Made by a program: the position numbers and the translations under genes
Notes under the pieces: model-generated
What the model was told of the DNA's origin: nothing
The model's input: the letters and a program-made list of their open reading frames with translations, nothing else
The model's database searches: none
Source: Neoceratodus forsteri
Lineage: Eukaryota > Chordata > Ceratodontiformes > Ceratodontidae
Direction: 5' to 3'
DNA length: 64,000 nt
Assembly: GCA_016271365.2 (NCBI GenBank)
Contig: CM057452.1
Location: 830,644,001 to 830,708,000, forward strand
Shown here: positions 46,578-57,200 of the stretch, in pieces
How positions within the stretch are numbered: position 1 is the stretch's first letter
How the letters are laid out: the number at the start of each line of letters is the position of its first letter

Positions 46578-48308
46578 GGGCTGGATATTCAAAAGGGTTG
46601 CACCTGCGCAAGTCCAAAATGTGCCATTCTGCCATATTCAGCAGGAGGCAGTTGTGCCGTCCAAGCCATGCTGAGCAACAGTGCAATGCTGATGAAGGCA
46701 TGCTCAACCAGAGGGGGAGGAACCATGCATAAACTGCACAGCCCGATATTCAGCCGGCTGTGCAGAGTTGTGCAGGTGCAACCCCCTACCTGCGCCTGCA
46801 CAACTTTGAGCCAAAAAAAAAGGATCAAGTCGAGGGCCACCCACAGGTGAGCTGCCGCATTGCAGGGCACAACACAGCAGCTGCCACCTGTGGGTGGCCC
46901 TCCACATGTTCTCTGTGCCCCCCCTGCAGCCCAATCATGAGCATAATAGTAACCCCCCTGTAGCCCAATCATGGGCAGAACACACTCCCCCACTAGCCCG
47001 ATTGCGGACATACCGTAAATTAACCCCCGGACTGGCCCGATCGCGGGCATAGCGTAAATGAACCCCGACTAGCCCGATCATGGGCAGAATGGATTCACCC
47101 CGACTAGCCCGATCATGGGCAGCGGAGTTCAACACCCCAAAGACCAATATCCCTGGTGGTCCAGTGGACTGAAGCCCGATCGTGGGCATAAGAGTCAAAC
47201 CCACCCCCAAGTCCAATTTCCCTGGTGGTCCAGTGGCCCCACCCAACCCACCCACGGGCCCACCACCCGCTCCCCGTCAGCGGCGGCGGCAGCACCCACC
47301 TGCCTGCTGCCCCACACGCCCACCGACTGACAGCTCGGAAAGGAGCTGCACGCTCATTGGTTCAGAGCAAGAACCAATGGGCATGCAACCATACCGCCTG
47401 AGGCAGTCCAGATATGTGAATGAATTCATTCATTCACATATCTGGTCTCTTCTATATATGCGCCATTGGCTCTTGCTCTGAACCAATGGACATGCAACCC
47501 TATCAAGCTCGTCGGTCAGTGGGCAGCGAGGCGCAGGCGGGTGGGTGCAGCCTGCTGATGGGGAGCGTGGTGGTGGGGCTCCGTGGGTGGTGGGGGGGCC
47601 ACTGGACCACCAGGGACATTGGACTTTGGGGTTGGGTTTGACTCTTATGCCCACGATCGGGCTTCACAGTCCACTGGACCACCAGGGATATTGGTCTTTG
47701 GAGGAGGTTGAACTCCATTCTGCCCACGATCGGGCTAGTCGGGGAGGGTGAACTCTGTTCTGCCCGCGATCGGGTTAGTGGGGGGGTTCATTTACGTTAT
47801 GCCCATGATTGGGCCAGTGGGGGGGTTCTTTTACATTATGCCCATGATTGGGCCAGTGGGAGGGATTTACATCATGCTCATGATCGGGCTGAAGGGGGCG
47901 TTGGTCCCCGATGGCTGCTGTCTGGCAGGGTGAAAGGCGCAAGTCCTCGGGGATTGGCACACCTGCATGCTAATGGCATGCAAATGGGGCCGTAATTAGA
48001 CGCAAATGGCCCCCTGTGCACCTTGCATAAATTATGGCCCCATTTGCATGACACCTTTTGAATATCGGAAATGTGCGCATGGCGCAATGGAACTTGCGCC
48101 ACCGCATCTGAATGCTCCACTCTGACCACTTGCGGTGGCGCAAGTTCCACTGCGCCATGCACAGTGGCTGTGGCCGGGGGGCGATATTCAAAGGAGTTGC
48201 TCAATAGTGCAACTCCATTGAATATCACCCTGGCCACACCCCTGCACAACTTTTTTGTGCAGCGCAAGGGCTTGCACCACAGAATGGTGCAGTTTGAATA
48301 TCCAGCCC
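46578..48308. mobile_element. Large palindromic non-autonomous DNA element
   Basis: Terminal inverted repeats GGGCTGGATATTCAAA (46578-46593) and TTTGAATATCCAGCCC (48293-48308), with TAT on both sides as a possible 3-bp target duplication. The whole 1.73 kb folds about a centre near 47427 (ATGTGAATGAATTCATTCATTCACAT). Both arms contain tandem copies of a 45-60-bp unit with GCCCGATC-TGGGCA. It lies in the Gypsy 5' region. Confidence 0.8.
46900..47900. repeat. Inverted minisatellite arms of the palindromic element
   Basis: Units with GCCCGATC-TGGGCATA recur about six times at 46930-47190 and in the opposite sense at 47640-47895. Confidence 0.75.
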
Positions 48309-48589
48309 TATGTGTTACATGGCAGACCAGAAGCTAATTACAGACTTGTTTAAGTTAATTTTGTTAAGAGGCAAATCATAAAAAAGGTTTATGATGTTGA
48401 AGAGAAACTCAGGTAATTACACAGGGGTGCAAAGTTGTAAATGCTCCTGTGAAGCCTGTGTGAGGGAGGATGCAGCACGGATCAAAAGAGATGTCATTTG
48501 AAACATGAGTCATGCTGAGGATTGCAAAATTGATACTTTGAAAAGACTAATTTTTTTTTTTATTAGATATATTTTTAAAAATAATCTGA
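48309..48589 (-). other. Gypsy 5' internal region, part 1
   Basis: Non-coding stretch of the host Gypsy between the palindromic element and a SINE; nothing else is recognised. Confidence 0.5.
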
Positions 48590-49165
48590 CAGCCGGCCCA
48601 GTGGCGTAGAGGGCTGAGATGCAGGTACCTTACCTCAAACCACGCCGGTGGCCCGGGTTCGGGAATGGACTCGGGTCGCTGGGGGTCGGCGGGGGACGGG
48701 AGAGGATTGAGTGTCCCAAGGACTGCTCTCCTCCCCGGGGGTGGGTTAGGACCATGCCTCACTCTGTAGCGGCCCCTGGTGGAGACCGGGGGCACTACAA
48801 AGAAGCAGCGCGACAGGGGAAAAAACAGAAAAGTGGAAAAAATGGCGTCCAAGCGACCGGATGATGGCCGCCTGGATCCCCTGCCTCCATGGAACCCCCG
48901 ATGAACCAAGGGAACCCCGATCTCAGCAGCATCAGGGCTGAGAGCAAGAATGCCTGAATGCAATTTCCCTCCGGAAGGAGGGGACCCGTCCGACGAAGGG
49001 TTACGTCGGGCTACCCTAGTTGGTTGCGATCTGGGATCAGGGGGAAGCTGGCATTGGGGAGGGTTCAGAATGGAGCCAACGGGGGTAGTCCTTGGCAGAA
49101 GGCCTGAAGGAGAGGCCGGTCGGATGCAGGGGGCGATAAATAAATAATGCAAAAAAAAAATAAAT
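48590..49165 (+). mobile_element. tRNA-derived SINE, copy 3 (full length)
   Basis: Bounded by a 10-bp duplication AATAATCTGA (48580-48589 and 49166-49175). Starts with CCGGCCCAGTGGCGTAGAGGG (A-box-like), then a B-box-like GGGTTCGGGAATGG at about 48654. It ends in an A-rich tail with AAATAAT repeats. At about 576 bp it is the best reference copy for the family in the window. Confidence 0.85.
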
Positions 49166-49175
49166 AATAATCTGA

Positions 49176-50122
49176 TAGAGGAGGAGCTAGCTGACCTCAC
49201 ACAAAAAAATGGGTTGGCCAATACAGTTGTTTAAGGAATACTCTGTTTTACTACACAGAGACACATTTTTACCTAGACTCTGGCAAGGATACATCTTTGG
49301 AGCACTTTAAACAAGTATTTAGAGACTAAGTACTGAAGTAGGAATTTGCACTGTTTAAACCTTGTTCTTTTAAAAGATTTGTATGTCTTGTGATATAACA
49401 GTTCTGTATTTTGGGGTTTGACATATTTTTATCTGTTATAGTAAAATTCTTTTTAGAACTTACTTGGTCTGTCTTTGACTTCTTTTTAGTTGTAAGAAAA
49501 GTATATGGTTATTGCAGATACTAAACATAAGCTTGAATGGTGGTACCAAACTGGAAAGAGAAGCGTTTTAAAACCTGAGGTCTTTATTAAAGTTTAAAAA
49601 AGGTTCATCTCTGTATACCTGGTTAGATGACTGTAGGCAAAGATATCTGGCCCCCTGAAGACAGATATATCTGAGCCTGTGCATTGGGTATGCTAACAAG
49701 AAGTTAACAGTTGAATCCCTCTAGAACTTGAGACCAAAGATTGATCCGAACTCGCAAAACAGACAAGAGGGTTACCTTGTACTGTTCACTGTTCACAAGA
49801 CTGCGCTCAGAGGTTGTCACTTTGGGATTAGAGGGCCTGACCTGCTGAGTGTGTTTGTGACACCCACCATTTGAAAAAGTCCATCAGGCTTTTAGGTTCT
49901 GTCACTCTCTGTTCTTTTTCCATAACTTGTGCTGGCTGTACAATCTCAGCTTGGACTTCTGTTTCTGCTAGTTTGGCTGCCATTCTCCTGGTAACCACTC
50001 CTGGACCTGCTGCTGCAGAATCCATACCTTTCTCTATCCTTCCCTGGTACTAGATCCAGTACCCACACACAAAACTCCTGGCTTAGAGTATGCATGGCAT
50101 AAATCCCACTTCTATAACCATC
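49176..50122 (-). other. Gypsy 5' leader and primer-binding region
   Basis: Leader of the Gypsy before gag. A short frame at 49828-50025 reads VVTRRMAAKLAETEVQAE on the minus strand and may be the N-terminus of gag. Next to the LTR the minus strand reads TGGTTATAGAAGTGGGATT, which resembles the complement of a tRNA-Leu 3' end with about three mismatches. Confidence 0.5.
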
Positions 50123-50248
50123 TGTCATCGAGGCACAGGTCAGAAAGCATAGGAAAACCAGGAGCAGTTGTAGAATTCATCAAAAACATTTATTTACACT
50201 AGCAGTAACATAAAAAAATAAACTTGTTCAGTGTAACTATTTACAAAG

Positions 50249-50554
50249 AAATACAAAATCAAACATGCTCCACAATGCAAAACATCATGGGCTGCATATG
50301 CAAATCACCACAGAATATTATGCTGGTTCAACTTTAAGCAGAAATGCATGGTGCCAAAAGGCCTCTCACACAGTTTGCAAAGGGTGCTAAGAGAAGACAT
50401 AGACACGTGTTTCGTCCTACCAGGACTCATCAGTATGCCTCGTCTGTTTGACACCCCAGTGGAATGAACCAGCTACCCTAAGATGATCTATCTGGTTATG
50501 TTGTGGTGAACCCAATTAAAAAAAAAAACTATTTAAATGTGGTTCTTTGTCTTT
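50249..50554 (-). mobile_element. 306-bp element with hammerhead ribozyme
   Basis: Inserted in the Gypsy 5' LTR with an 11-bp duplication TATTTACAAAG (50238-50248 and 50555-50565); the other LTR has the empty site. It has no ORF. It carries a complete hammerhead motif on the minus strand. Penelope-like terminal repeats and small retrozymes are the known carriers of such motifs; which applies here is uncertain. Confidence 0.75.
50394..50441 (-). ncRNA. Hammerhead ribozyme, type I
   Basis: On the minus strand: stem I 5' strand GAGGCATA (50441-50434), core CTGATGA (50433-50427), stem II GTCC/GGAC with loop TGGTA (50426-50414), core GAA (50413-50411), loop-less self-complementary stem III ACACGTGT (50410-50403), cleavage-site C (50402), stem I 3' strand TATGTCTT (50401-50394). 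Stem I pairs over 8 bp with two G-U pairs. All invariant core bases are present. A stem III without a loop suggests activity as a dimer, as described for Penelope-like hammerheads. Confidence 0.85.
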
Positions 50555-51017
50555 TATTTACAAAGGCCAAATAAACAGAAAAAATCCATCTGAGCTTTTC
50601 TTCAATCTCTGTGTCCATTCTTCTCTCTCTAGCAGTTGTAGCTCAGCTTTCTTATAAGTCCTTTTTACGATCATCTCAAACCACCATTATATATATTTCA
50701 AAAATTAACACTATATGTTTTCTAAACAAAGGGATCCCACTATTAGTTACATTTTCACATAATGATCTGCATATATTTTTATATCAGCAGATATGCAAGG
50801 GAGGAAAAGATATACAGCAAGGGAAGGTTGAGAGACAGTGAGAGGTAAGGAACTGCAAGACTGTCAAGGTGATCAAATCCTAGGTCTCACAGGAAAATGT
50901 GGTTGCGCAACCAGACAGAGAAGATACAGAAAAGGAGAGAATAGAACAGTTTCCTGCATTTAAACACTTTCTCCATAAAAACTGGGACAGGGTCCTCTTC
51001 CACCCTGTCACACCCTG

Positions 51018-51790
51018 ACATCACACTTCACTGCAGTAATCTGTCCTCTTAGGGTGTTTGGAGTTCAGTCAGGAGTAGCTGTTTTTTCTTTAACTGGGCT
51101 TTTGTGTTACAGCACTGTCTTGTGCCTTTATCAGAACTGTGAACTGTGAATCATCATTCAGTGTGCTAGCATTTGTTTTGGATAAACCGTATAGATCAAG
51201 AAGTACAGCAGCTTTTGTTATTGTTGGAAGTTGCAGACTACTGGAAAATATTTATAGAGCCTTACATTTTATCAGAATGTATCAGAAAAGCATAAAGAAT
51301 CTTAGTTTTATTTTTGAAACTGATTGTGTGTGTTGGGATACCGAAACAGATAAAGCAAAGACAGTGCTAATTTAAATAAAGAATTTTATTCAGGTTTTAT
51401 AAAAGTAAGTACACATTTTTAGCATTTCTAATTTTGCTAAATCAAATTGAGGCAAGTGCTATGCATTTTCACAACTGATTAGCACTTTCATGTGCAAAAC
51501 TGCTAATTAAGTTTTACAGGTTATTTAAAGCTCTGGTAAATATCACATATCTCAACCAATATGAAATTTAAGGGCAAACTGAGTGGTTAATTCTAACATA
51601 TATATATACATATATGAAAGCAATGAAGGCTGGTAACAATGTGAACACTGATTAGCAGGTTTAGATCCCACTATTTCCATATAAAGGCTGGTAGAAAAGG
51701 TTTTGTACGTGGCAGAATACACTTCAAGCAGAGAGAAAATGAAAATCAAATAGAAGCCATTTGTATTTAAATGCTTGTTTTAAATTATGT
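51018..51790. other. Unassigned AT-rich sequence
   Basis: No coding similarity or repeats recognised apart from a short TATATA stretch near 51600. Confidence 0.5.
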
Positions 51791-51859
51791 GACGTCGCTT
51801 TAAATGTATAGAATTTGGCACACTATTGGTTGACTCCTGTATTTAAACTTGGGGTACCA

Positions 51860-52140
51860 TCCTACCACCATGTCTCCTGAGGAAACTCTAGTGAGCAAAG
51901 CATCAAGGTATAGTAGGCTTGGAGGATTGGTATGCCTAACAGGAATGCAGCTGAGCACTTTGATAAAATTATATTTTTGTAATGAAGCTTTGGTATGGTG
52001 AGTCTGAGTCCAGTCCTTGAGCGTGAAGAGTGACCAGAGTGCAGAGTTCTTTGCTTTGTGTTGTTGTTACAAGGGTGGGTACCCTTTACTCTGCACCCAA
52101 ACTTAGAACAGCAGTGCACGTACAATATTTTGTTTTTGTG
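51860..52140 (+). repeat. Possible Penelope-type terminal repeat with degenerate hammerhead core
   Basis: CTCCTGAGGAAACTC-TAGT-GAG-CAAAGC (51874-51901) has the order of a hammerhead core with a CTC/GAG stem, but key bases are changed. AAAATTATATTTTTGTAATGAAGC and GAGTCTGAGTCCAG follow. Family assignment is tentative. Confidence 0.4.
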
Positions 52141-52149
52141 TCATGGTAC

Positions 52150-53100
52150 AGCTTGCCCTCTGGAGACCTAGAAATGCCACAGCATACACCTTTTTAGCAG
52201 CTTGGTCAATCTTCTAAAACTTCTTGTCCACAGACTTGTCCACGTCACCCTGGTGTTCAGATTTGCGAACATCGAATCTGTGACCAACCACTCCTGCTGT
52301 GGACTATGTGCCTGCCCACTTTCAGCAACATGGGTGCAGAAGACCCAAACTGCAGTGGAGTGTGCTCCCATTGAGGACTGGATGGAGATACTGACTGGAC
52401 TACATCCTCCCAGGTGAGGAATAGAAGCATCAGGGTCTGTGAGATCGACTCCTTGACTTCATCTGTCAGCTAGTTGACAGGCTCGAAAACTATCTCAGTG
52501 GCTTGCTCAACTGGACTCATAGTTGACTGGCTCAATGGGGGAACCAAATAGCCCTCAATCTACCCAACCTGCCTCCTAGCCAAGGGTTACTTGACAGCTA
52601 TCCAGTGGTTGGGTGAGTCAAGGGACCAGGAGGACCTGATCCCACAGCTGGCACTTGCTTTTAGCACCACAGTGGGCAGCACTCTCTGCCAAAGCCTGGA
52701 TGGCCAAACACATCACTTTAAACTTTCCACTGAATATCCCTTCGATGCTGGCCCCAGGAATAGTGCCAAGACTGAGGAGGTACCCACCGTGGAAGCTGCC
52801 ACTTCCACCTCAAGGGCAGCAACCTGTTCAGCCGATCTGGCCACAACCAAGGTCTTCTTGTGGCCCTTAGGGCAGTCCTTTGAATCTCTCTCCAAAAGCT
52901 GACCAGACAAGAGCTGAAGCTTCCTATCCCTGAGGGACTCTGAAAGCATGCTTTTGCAAAGGACGCACCCAGCCATGTCATGTTGCCCACCTAGGCAGTA
53001 CATGCATGTGTCTGGTCGGTTGATGACAAACATCTTCTGCTGGTACCACATGCAAAATTTTAATCCTGACTTCCTTTGCTCCATTGTTCATTGTTGGGGG
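52150..53100 (-). pseudogene. DIRS-C' gag-like ORF1 fragment
   Basis: The frame at 52713-53084 has CMYCLGGQHDMAGCVLC, the same CxxCxxxxHxxxxCxxC motif as DIRS-A ORF1, near its N-terminus, followed by a basic stretch (KGHKKTLVVARS). The C-terminal part (52168-52371 region) is in other frames and ends near 52150 in a K..DQAAKKVYA-type segment comparable to KRTFASA in copy A. Confidence 0.7.
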
Positions 53101-53372
53101 AGTCAAAGGAACTGGAGATTTAAAAAAAAGTAGTAGTGAAAACTGAAGATAAAATTTGCATGTGGCACAGTAAACCTAAGCAGGAGCTGCATAGTAGGTG
53201 ACCTCTTCTTCCAGCAGAAAAAAGGTCTGACATCACAGGGTGGAGTTGGGGGAACATACTGCTAGCGTGGTGGGAGGAGCTTAATTTAAAGACATCTGGC
53301 CAATGACATTGTTCCAGTGGAACTGCCAGAGTGTGGATAAATGAACCATATCCATACCCCTAGAAAAATAGG
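52150..53372 (-). mobile_element. DIRS copy C', right-end part
   Basis: Remnant of a DIRS in minus orientation: gag-like gene followed by the right inverted terminal repeat (53224-53372). The rest of this copy is missing to the left. Its right tip directly abuts the left tip of the next DIRS copy. Confidence 0.75.
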
Positions 53373-53529
53373 TTATTCATCTATAACCTAGTTCTAGGAG
53401 TGGTATGTTGTTCGCATCCACACTCTGGCAGTTCCACTGGAATTATGTCATTGGCCAGATGTCTTTAAGCTAAGCTCCTCCCATCACCCTGGCAGTATAT
53501 CCCCCATCTCTGCCTCGTGACATCAGACC
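53224..53529. repeat. DIRS terminus-to-terminus junction (right ITR + left ITR)
   Basis: 53224-53340 and 53417-53529 are inverted copies (GACATCTGGCCAATGACATT against AATTATGTCATTGGCCAGATGTC). The tips meet in 53341-53416. This centre is the reverse complement of the internal complementary region at 53586-53689, which is what a joined pair of DIRS ends should look like. Confidence 0.8.
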
Positions 53530-53585
53530 TTGCACGCTGGAAGCAGGAATCCATGTGCCTCTTGCCAGGGGAGGCTGGGTGGGTT

Positions 53586-53689
53586 GTGTGGATGTGAACT
53601 ATATATCACTCCTAGAACTACGGTTACAGAAGAGTAACCTATTTTTCTCAGAGGCATGGATATAGTTCATTGTCCACATTCTGGCAGAC
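53586..53689. repeat. DIRS-C internal complementary region
   Basis: TGTGGATGTGAAC...CCTAGAACTA complements the left tip at about 53390-53420. CTATTTTTCTCAGAGGCATGGATATAG complements the right tip at about 53345-53371. Confidence 0.82.
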
Positions 53690-53769
53690 TCCTATCAGTT
53701 CTCCAGGAGGAGGGGGCAAGGTGCGAACCCCTACTTGGTGAGCAGAGACTGGAGAACCAAGGTCCCAAA

Positions 53770-54221
53770 ACCAGCATGCCAGAGAGAATCCAGGTCAATA
53801 CGGTAGTGGGAAAAGAAGACAGTATTCACAGTGGAGTGATCTACAGACTTCCAGCACAAGGGAAGGAATTAGACAAGGTACTTGCAAAAGCCATTGGCAA
53901 GATGGCAGAAAAGTGGGAGGTGCTGCTGGCGGGGGACGTCAATCTGCCAGATGTAGCTTGGAGCTTCCCAGTAGCAGCTTCTATTAGAAGCATGGATATC
54001 TTGGACTCTCTGCATGGGGTGTTCCTCAGGCAACTAGTCAGTGAATCCACTTGTGAGGGGCCAATATTGGACCTGGTATGCACTAACTGGAACAGTGTTG
54101 CAGATATCAAGGTGGGAGGCCACTTGGGACCTGTGATCACCGTATGGTGTGGCTCAATATAAGGATGACTGCAGAATCAAACCACCAAGGGCAGTAGTCC
54201 TGGACTTCAGAAGGGCAGATT
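53770..54221 (+). pseudogene. CR1 endonuclease fragment
   Basis: C-terminal half of the APE endonuclease: GVIYRLPAQG, LLAGDVNLPDVAW, PILDLVCTNW, then VVLDFRRADF at the cut (about 54221). A frame change near 54130 replaces the SDH motif. It continues at 57816. Confidence 0.82.
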
Positions 54222-54299
54222 TTATATGAACATACGAAAGAGCCAGCAGAAGGCCATTCGGTCTATTGAATCTGACTGTATTGCAGGGGCCCCCCTCCC

Positions 54300-57200
54300 C
54301 GGTCCCCCCTTCTACCCTATCTGCCCCCCAGTCCCCATGGTTTCCCCTTATGCCTATCCCAGGCCCTCTTAAAGCTGCCCACTGTCTTCACTGAGACCAC
54401 TTCCTCCAGCAGTGCATTCCAATTGGTCACCACCATCTCCATGAAGAAATGCTTCCTAACATCCCTCCTAAACCTCCCCCCTTCCAGCTTTAGACTGCGT
54501 CACCCTGTGGTTCAGCTGCCTCTTATCTTGAAGATACCCACCCTATTTATCCCCTTCAAGTATTTGAAGGTCTCTATCATGTCCCCTCTCTCCCTTCTCT
54601 CCTCCAGGGAGTACGTCCTCAAGGCTCCCAACCTCTCCTTGTGAGACATACTCTGCTGACATGCGATCATCTTAGTTGCCCTCCTCTGGATCTTCTCCAG
54701 CAAGATGTCCTTCTTAAGATGTGAACACCAATATCTTACTCCATGCTCTAGATGTGGTCTCACCAGTGGCTTGTACAAGGGCAGTAAAACTTCCTTCCAC
54801 CTATTGCTGATTCCCCTGCCTATACACCCCAGCATCCTGTTTGCATTTGTTGCTGCCTTTTTGCACTGTGAGGAGTGCTTCAGGTCACTAGTAATCAGCA
54901 CTTCTAGATCCTTTTCCTCCTCCCTTGCTGCTACCTGCCCTCCTCCCACCCTAGGTAGTACTAGGTCCTTGGGTTCCTGGCTCCAACGTGCATAACTTTG
55001 CATTTCTTGGTATTCAAGCCAAGTTGCCAGATCCCTGACCATCTCTCAAGTTTTCTGAGGTCCTCATGCAGATCTTGAATCCTTTCTACTGTGTCTACCC
55101 TCCCAAACAGTTTGGTGTGTAACCCCCAGGGGGCGCTATCCTAAGGGCTACTACCCCTGCCTGCTCTGACTGTAACAGGGTGAGGGGCCTAGATCCATTG
55201 GCGGGTGCCTCCACCCAGAGGTCGGGGTTAGGACAGTCGAGGATGACTTGGTCACAGACCTCTGGGTTGCTGCAGCCCCCCTTTCTTCCCACTAGTGGCC
55301 CAAGCAATTCAATCACAGTGTCCTTACCATATACACTTACCCCTAGGCGTGAACCAATCCGCTTGCTCTGGGGACCCCCTGAAAAGTAAGTTGCAGTTAC
55401 ACAATATTTGCTGTACGGTAGTTCACCATTAACACACAAACTAGCCAGTGTACCTTTGCAAAACGATCAATCTGATTTATTTAAGGGGAATCAGGTTAAT
55501 TAGCTTACCACTACGATATATGAGTATCTCTCTAGGGCTCTGTGCACAGGACTAACCTATTAGTCACTGTCTATGGGTACCCAAGCCCTAAAGGCTAGTT
55601 CCTCGATGCAGCTGGTTGTGGCCCTGACACAAACGAGCATTTAATTCCTACGAAGATTAAGAAGAGGCAGCCGGCTCGGATAATGTCACCAGTACAGAAC
55701 CAGAAAGTCCTGCCCTCACTAAGACCATTTGCCAGGGAGCTACCCTGATTTAGTACTCACAACTCCAGCAGACCGAGCACTCTTGCACCACTCACAGGAC
55801 CGAGCCTGGACTGCAAGCACTTCTCCACACATTTATATGCAAGGCAGAGGGGTACCATACCAGGCAGCTGCTGTCCTCCTCGATCACCTACCCACCATAT
55901 ACTGGGCCAAATCGATGCAGCTTCACAGTTCCTGACAGACCGAGCGCGATTCAAGCAGATTCTCCAATCCTCTACAGAGTGAGCCTGGTAGGTAGCCGCG
56001 CTCCTGCACAGCCTCCTCTGACCACTACCCAGCGGATTTAGTCCAGATATACTGGCGTCTCCAAACACCCAATTCTGCCTTTACATGTGCTTCCCGTGCA
56101 AACGCTTAAATGGTTGTAGCCCCAAGCTCCTTCCTTGCTCACAGCCACAACGTCTCTGCCCCTGGGCAGTATGGGACAAGCCTCTCCGTTCAGGCGCCAC
56201 CCGATCCCATTGGTGGGCTGCTGATGCCAGTCACTAAGTTCGCCCCCCATTGGTGCAAAAAGGCGCCACAGTCCAGAACTCCACTTCCCAGAACCACTAG
56301 CTATATCCCCATTGGTCAGCAGGCTCCATCGAGAGTCCTGATTCTGGTTGGTCGCTATTTTCTCCATTTTAGATACCCTCTTGCCCCTATTGGACCCCTT
56401 CAGACAGTTCTGGTCCAAAATGGAGGGGCACAGCACACAAAGTCCAGCTGCAAGAAAGGCAGGTTAAACAACTTACATTCCCACGAACACTCTAAAAGGT
56501 ATTGGGCAAACAATTACATTTCTGTAAAGTGCTCACTCTGCCCCTTCAGTGACGGCAGAAACTGGAGCAATTTGTCAGCAGCTTGAGTGGGACTCGAGCA
56601 GGAGAACACACAGTTCCCCTCATAAGCAATGATTGTGTCTGCAAGCAGACAGCGCTTAAAGAGACAGTACGTGGAGGCTCAACAGGCACTCACAGAGCCA
56701 TTTAAACAGCTTAAGCGCCGAACGCCAACCACCAGGGGGACACTTAGGCAGCTCCTAGACGGCGGTTAGAAACTCTCATTTGTAGGGGGGTTACAGGTGT
56801 CATGTGCAAACAGGCAAATTTTGCCCTTAATGCCCTTCCCAATGATGAAGATATTGGACAACACCAGCCCCAGCACCGAGCCCTGCAGGACCAGACTGGT
56901 GACTTCCCTGGTGCTGGATAACTCTCCCACTATCACCACCCTCTGTGTCCTGTCCCTCAGCCAGCTTTCTACCCACCTGGTCATTTTCTCCCCAACTCTG
57001 AGATCCACCAGTTTTCTGATCAACCTTCCGTGGGGTACAGAGTTGAAGGCCTTGCTGAAGTCTAGGTAAAGGATGTCCACCACATGGCCCCTGTTTACTG
57101 CCCTGGTGGCCCAATCAAAGAAGTCAATCAGATTCGTTTGGCATGATCTTCCACCCACAAATCCATGCTGCTTTTCATCCTGGAGAACATTCTCCTCCAT

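Larger units (their letters stand above)
39744..51012 (-). mobile_element. Gmr1-like Ty3/Gypsy retrotransposon, complete with both LTRs
   Basis: Minus-strand LTR element. LTRs lie at 39744-41945 (3') and 50123-51012 (5'), both starting TGTGA and ending TCATCGA..GACA-type on the minus strand (TG...CA), flanked by a 5-bp duplication CCCTG (39739-39743 and 51013-51017). A polypurine tract on the minus strand lies at 41949-41960, next to the 3' LTR. A tRNA-Leu-like primer site may lie at about 50105-50121. Gene order is gag, protease, integrase, RT, RNase H, so integrase precedes RT. Five later insertions sit in it. Coding frames are broken. Confidence 0.9.
50123..51012 (-). repeat. Gypsy 5' LTR
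   Basis: 890 bp, TG...CA, aligned with 39744-41945. It contains a 306-bp insertion (50249-50554). Promoter and polyadenylation functions are expected by family, but no individual signal was proved. Confidence 0.88.

Noticed and set aside
51139..51375. Possible small host gene after the Gypsy element
   Set aside because: Short frame in AT-rich DNA with no motif or conserved neighbour.
52591..52902. Open plus-strand frame of 103 residues
   Set aside because: It is antisense to the DIRS gag-like gene on the minus strand, which carries the real motif (CxxCxxxxHxxxxCxxC).
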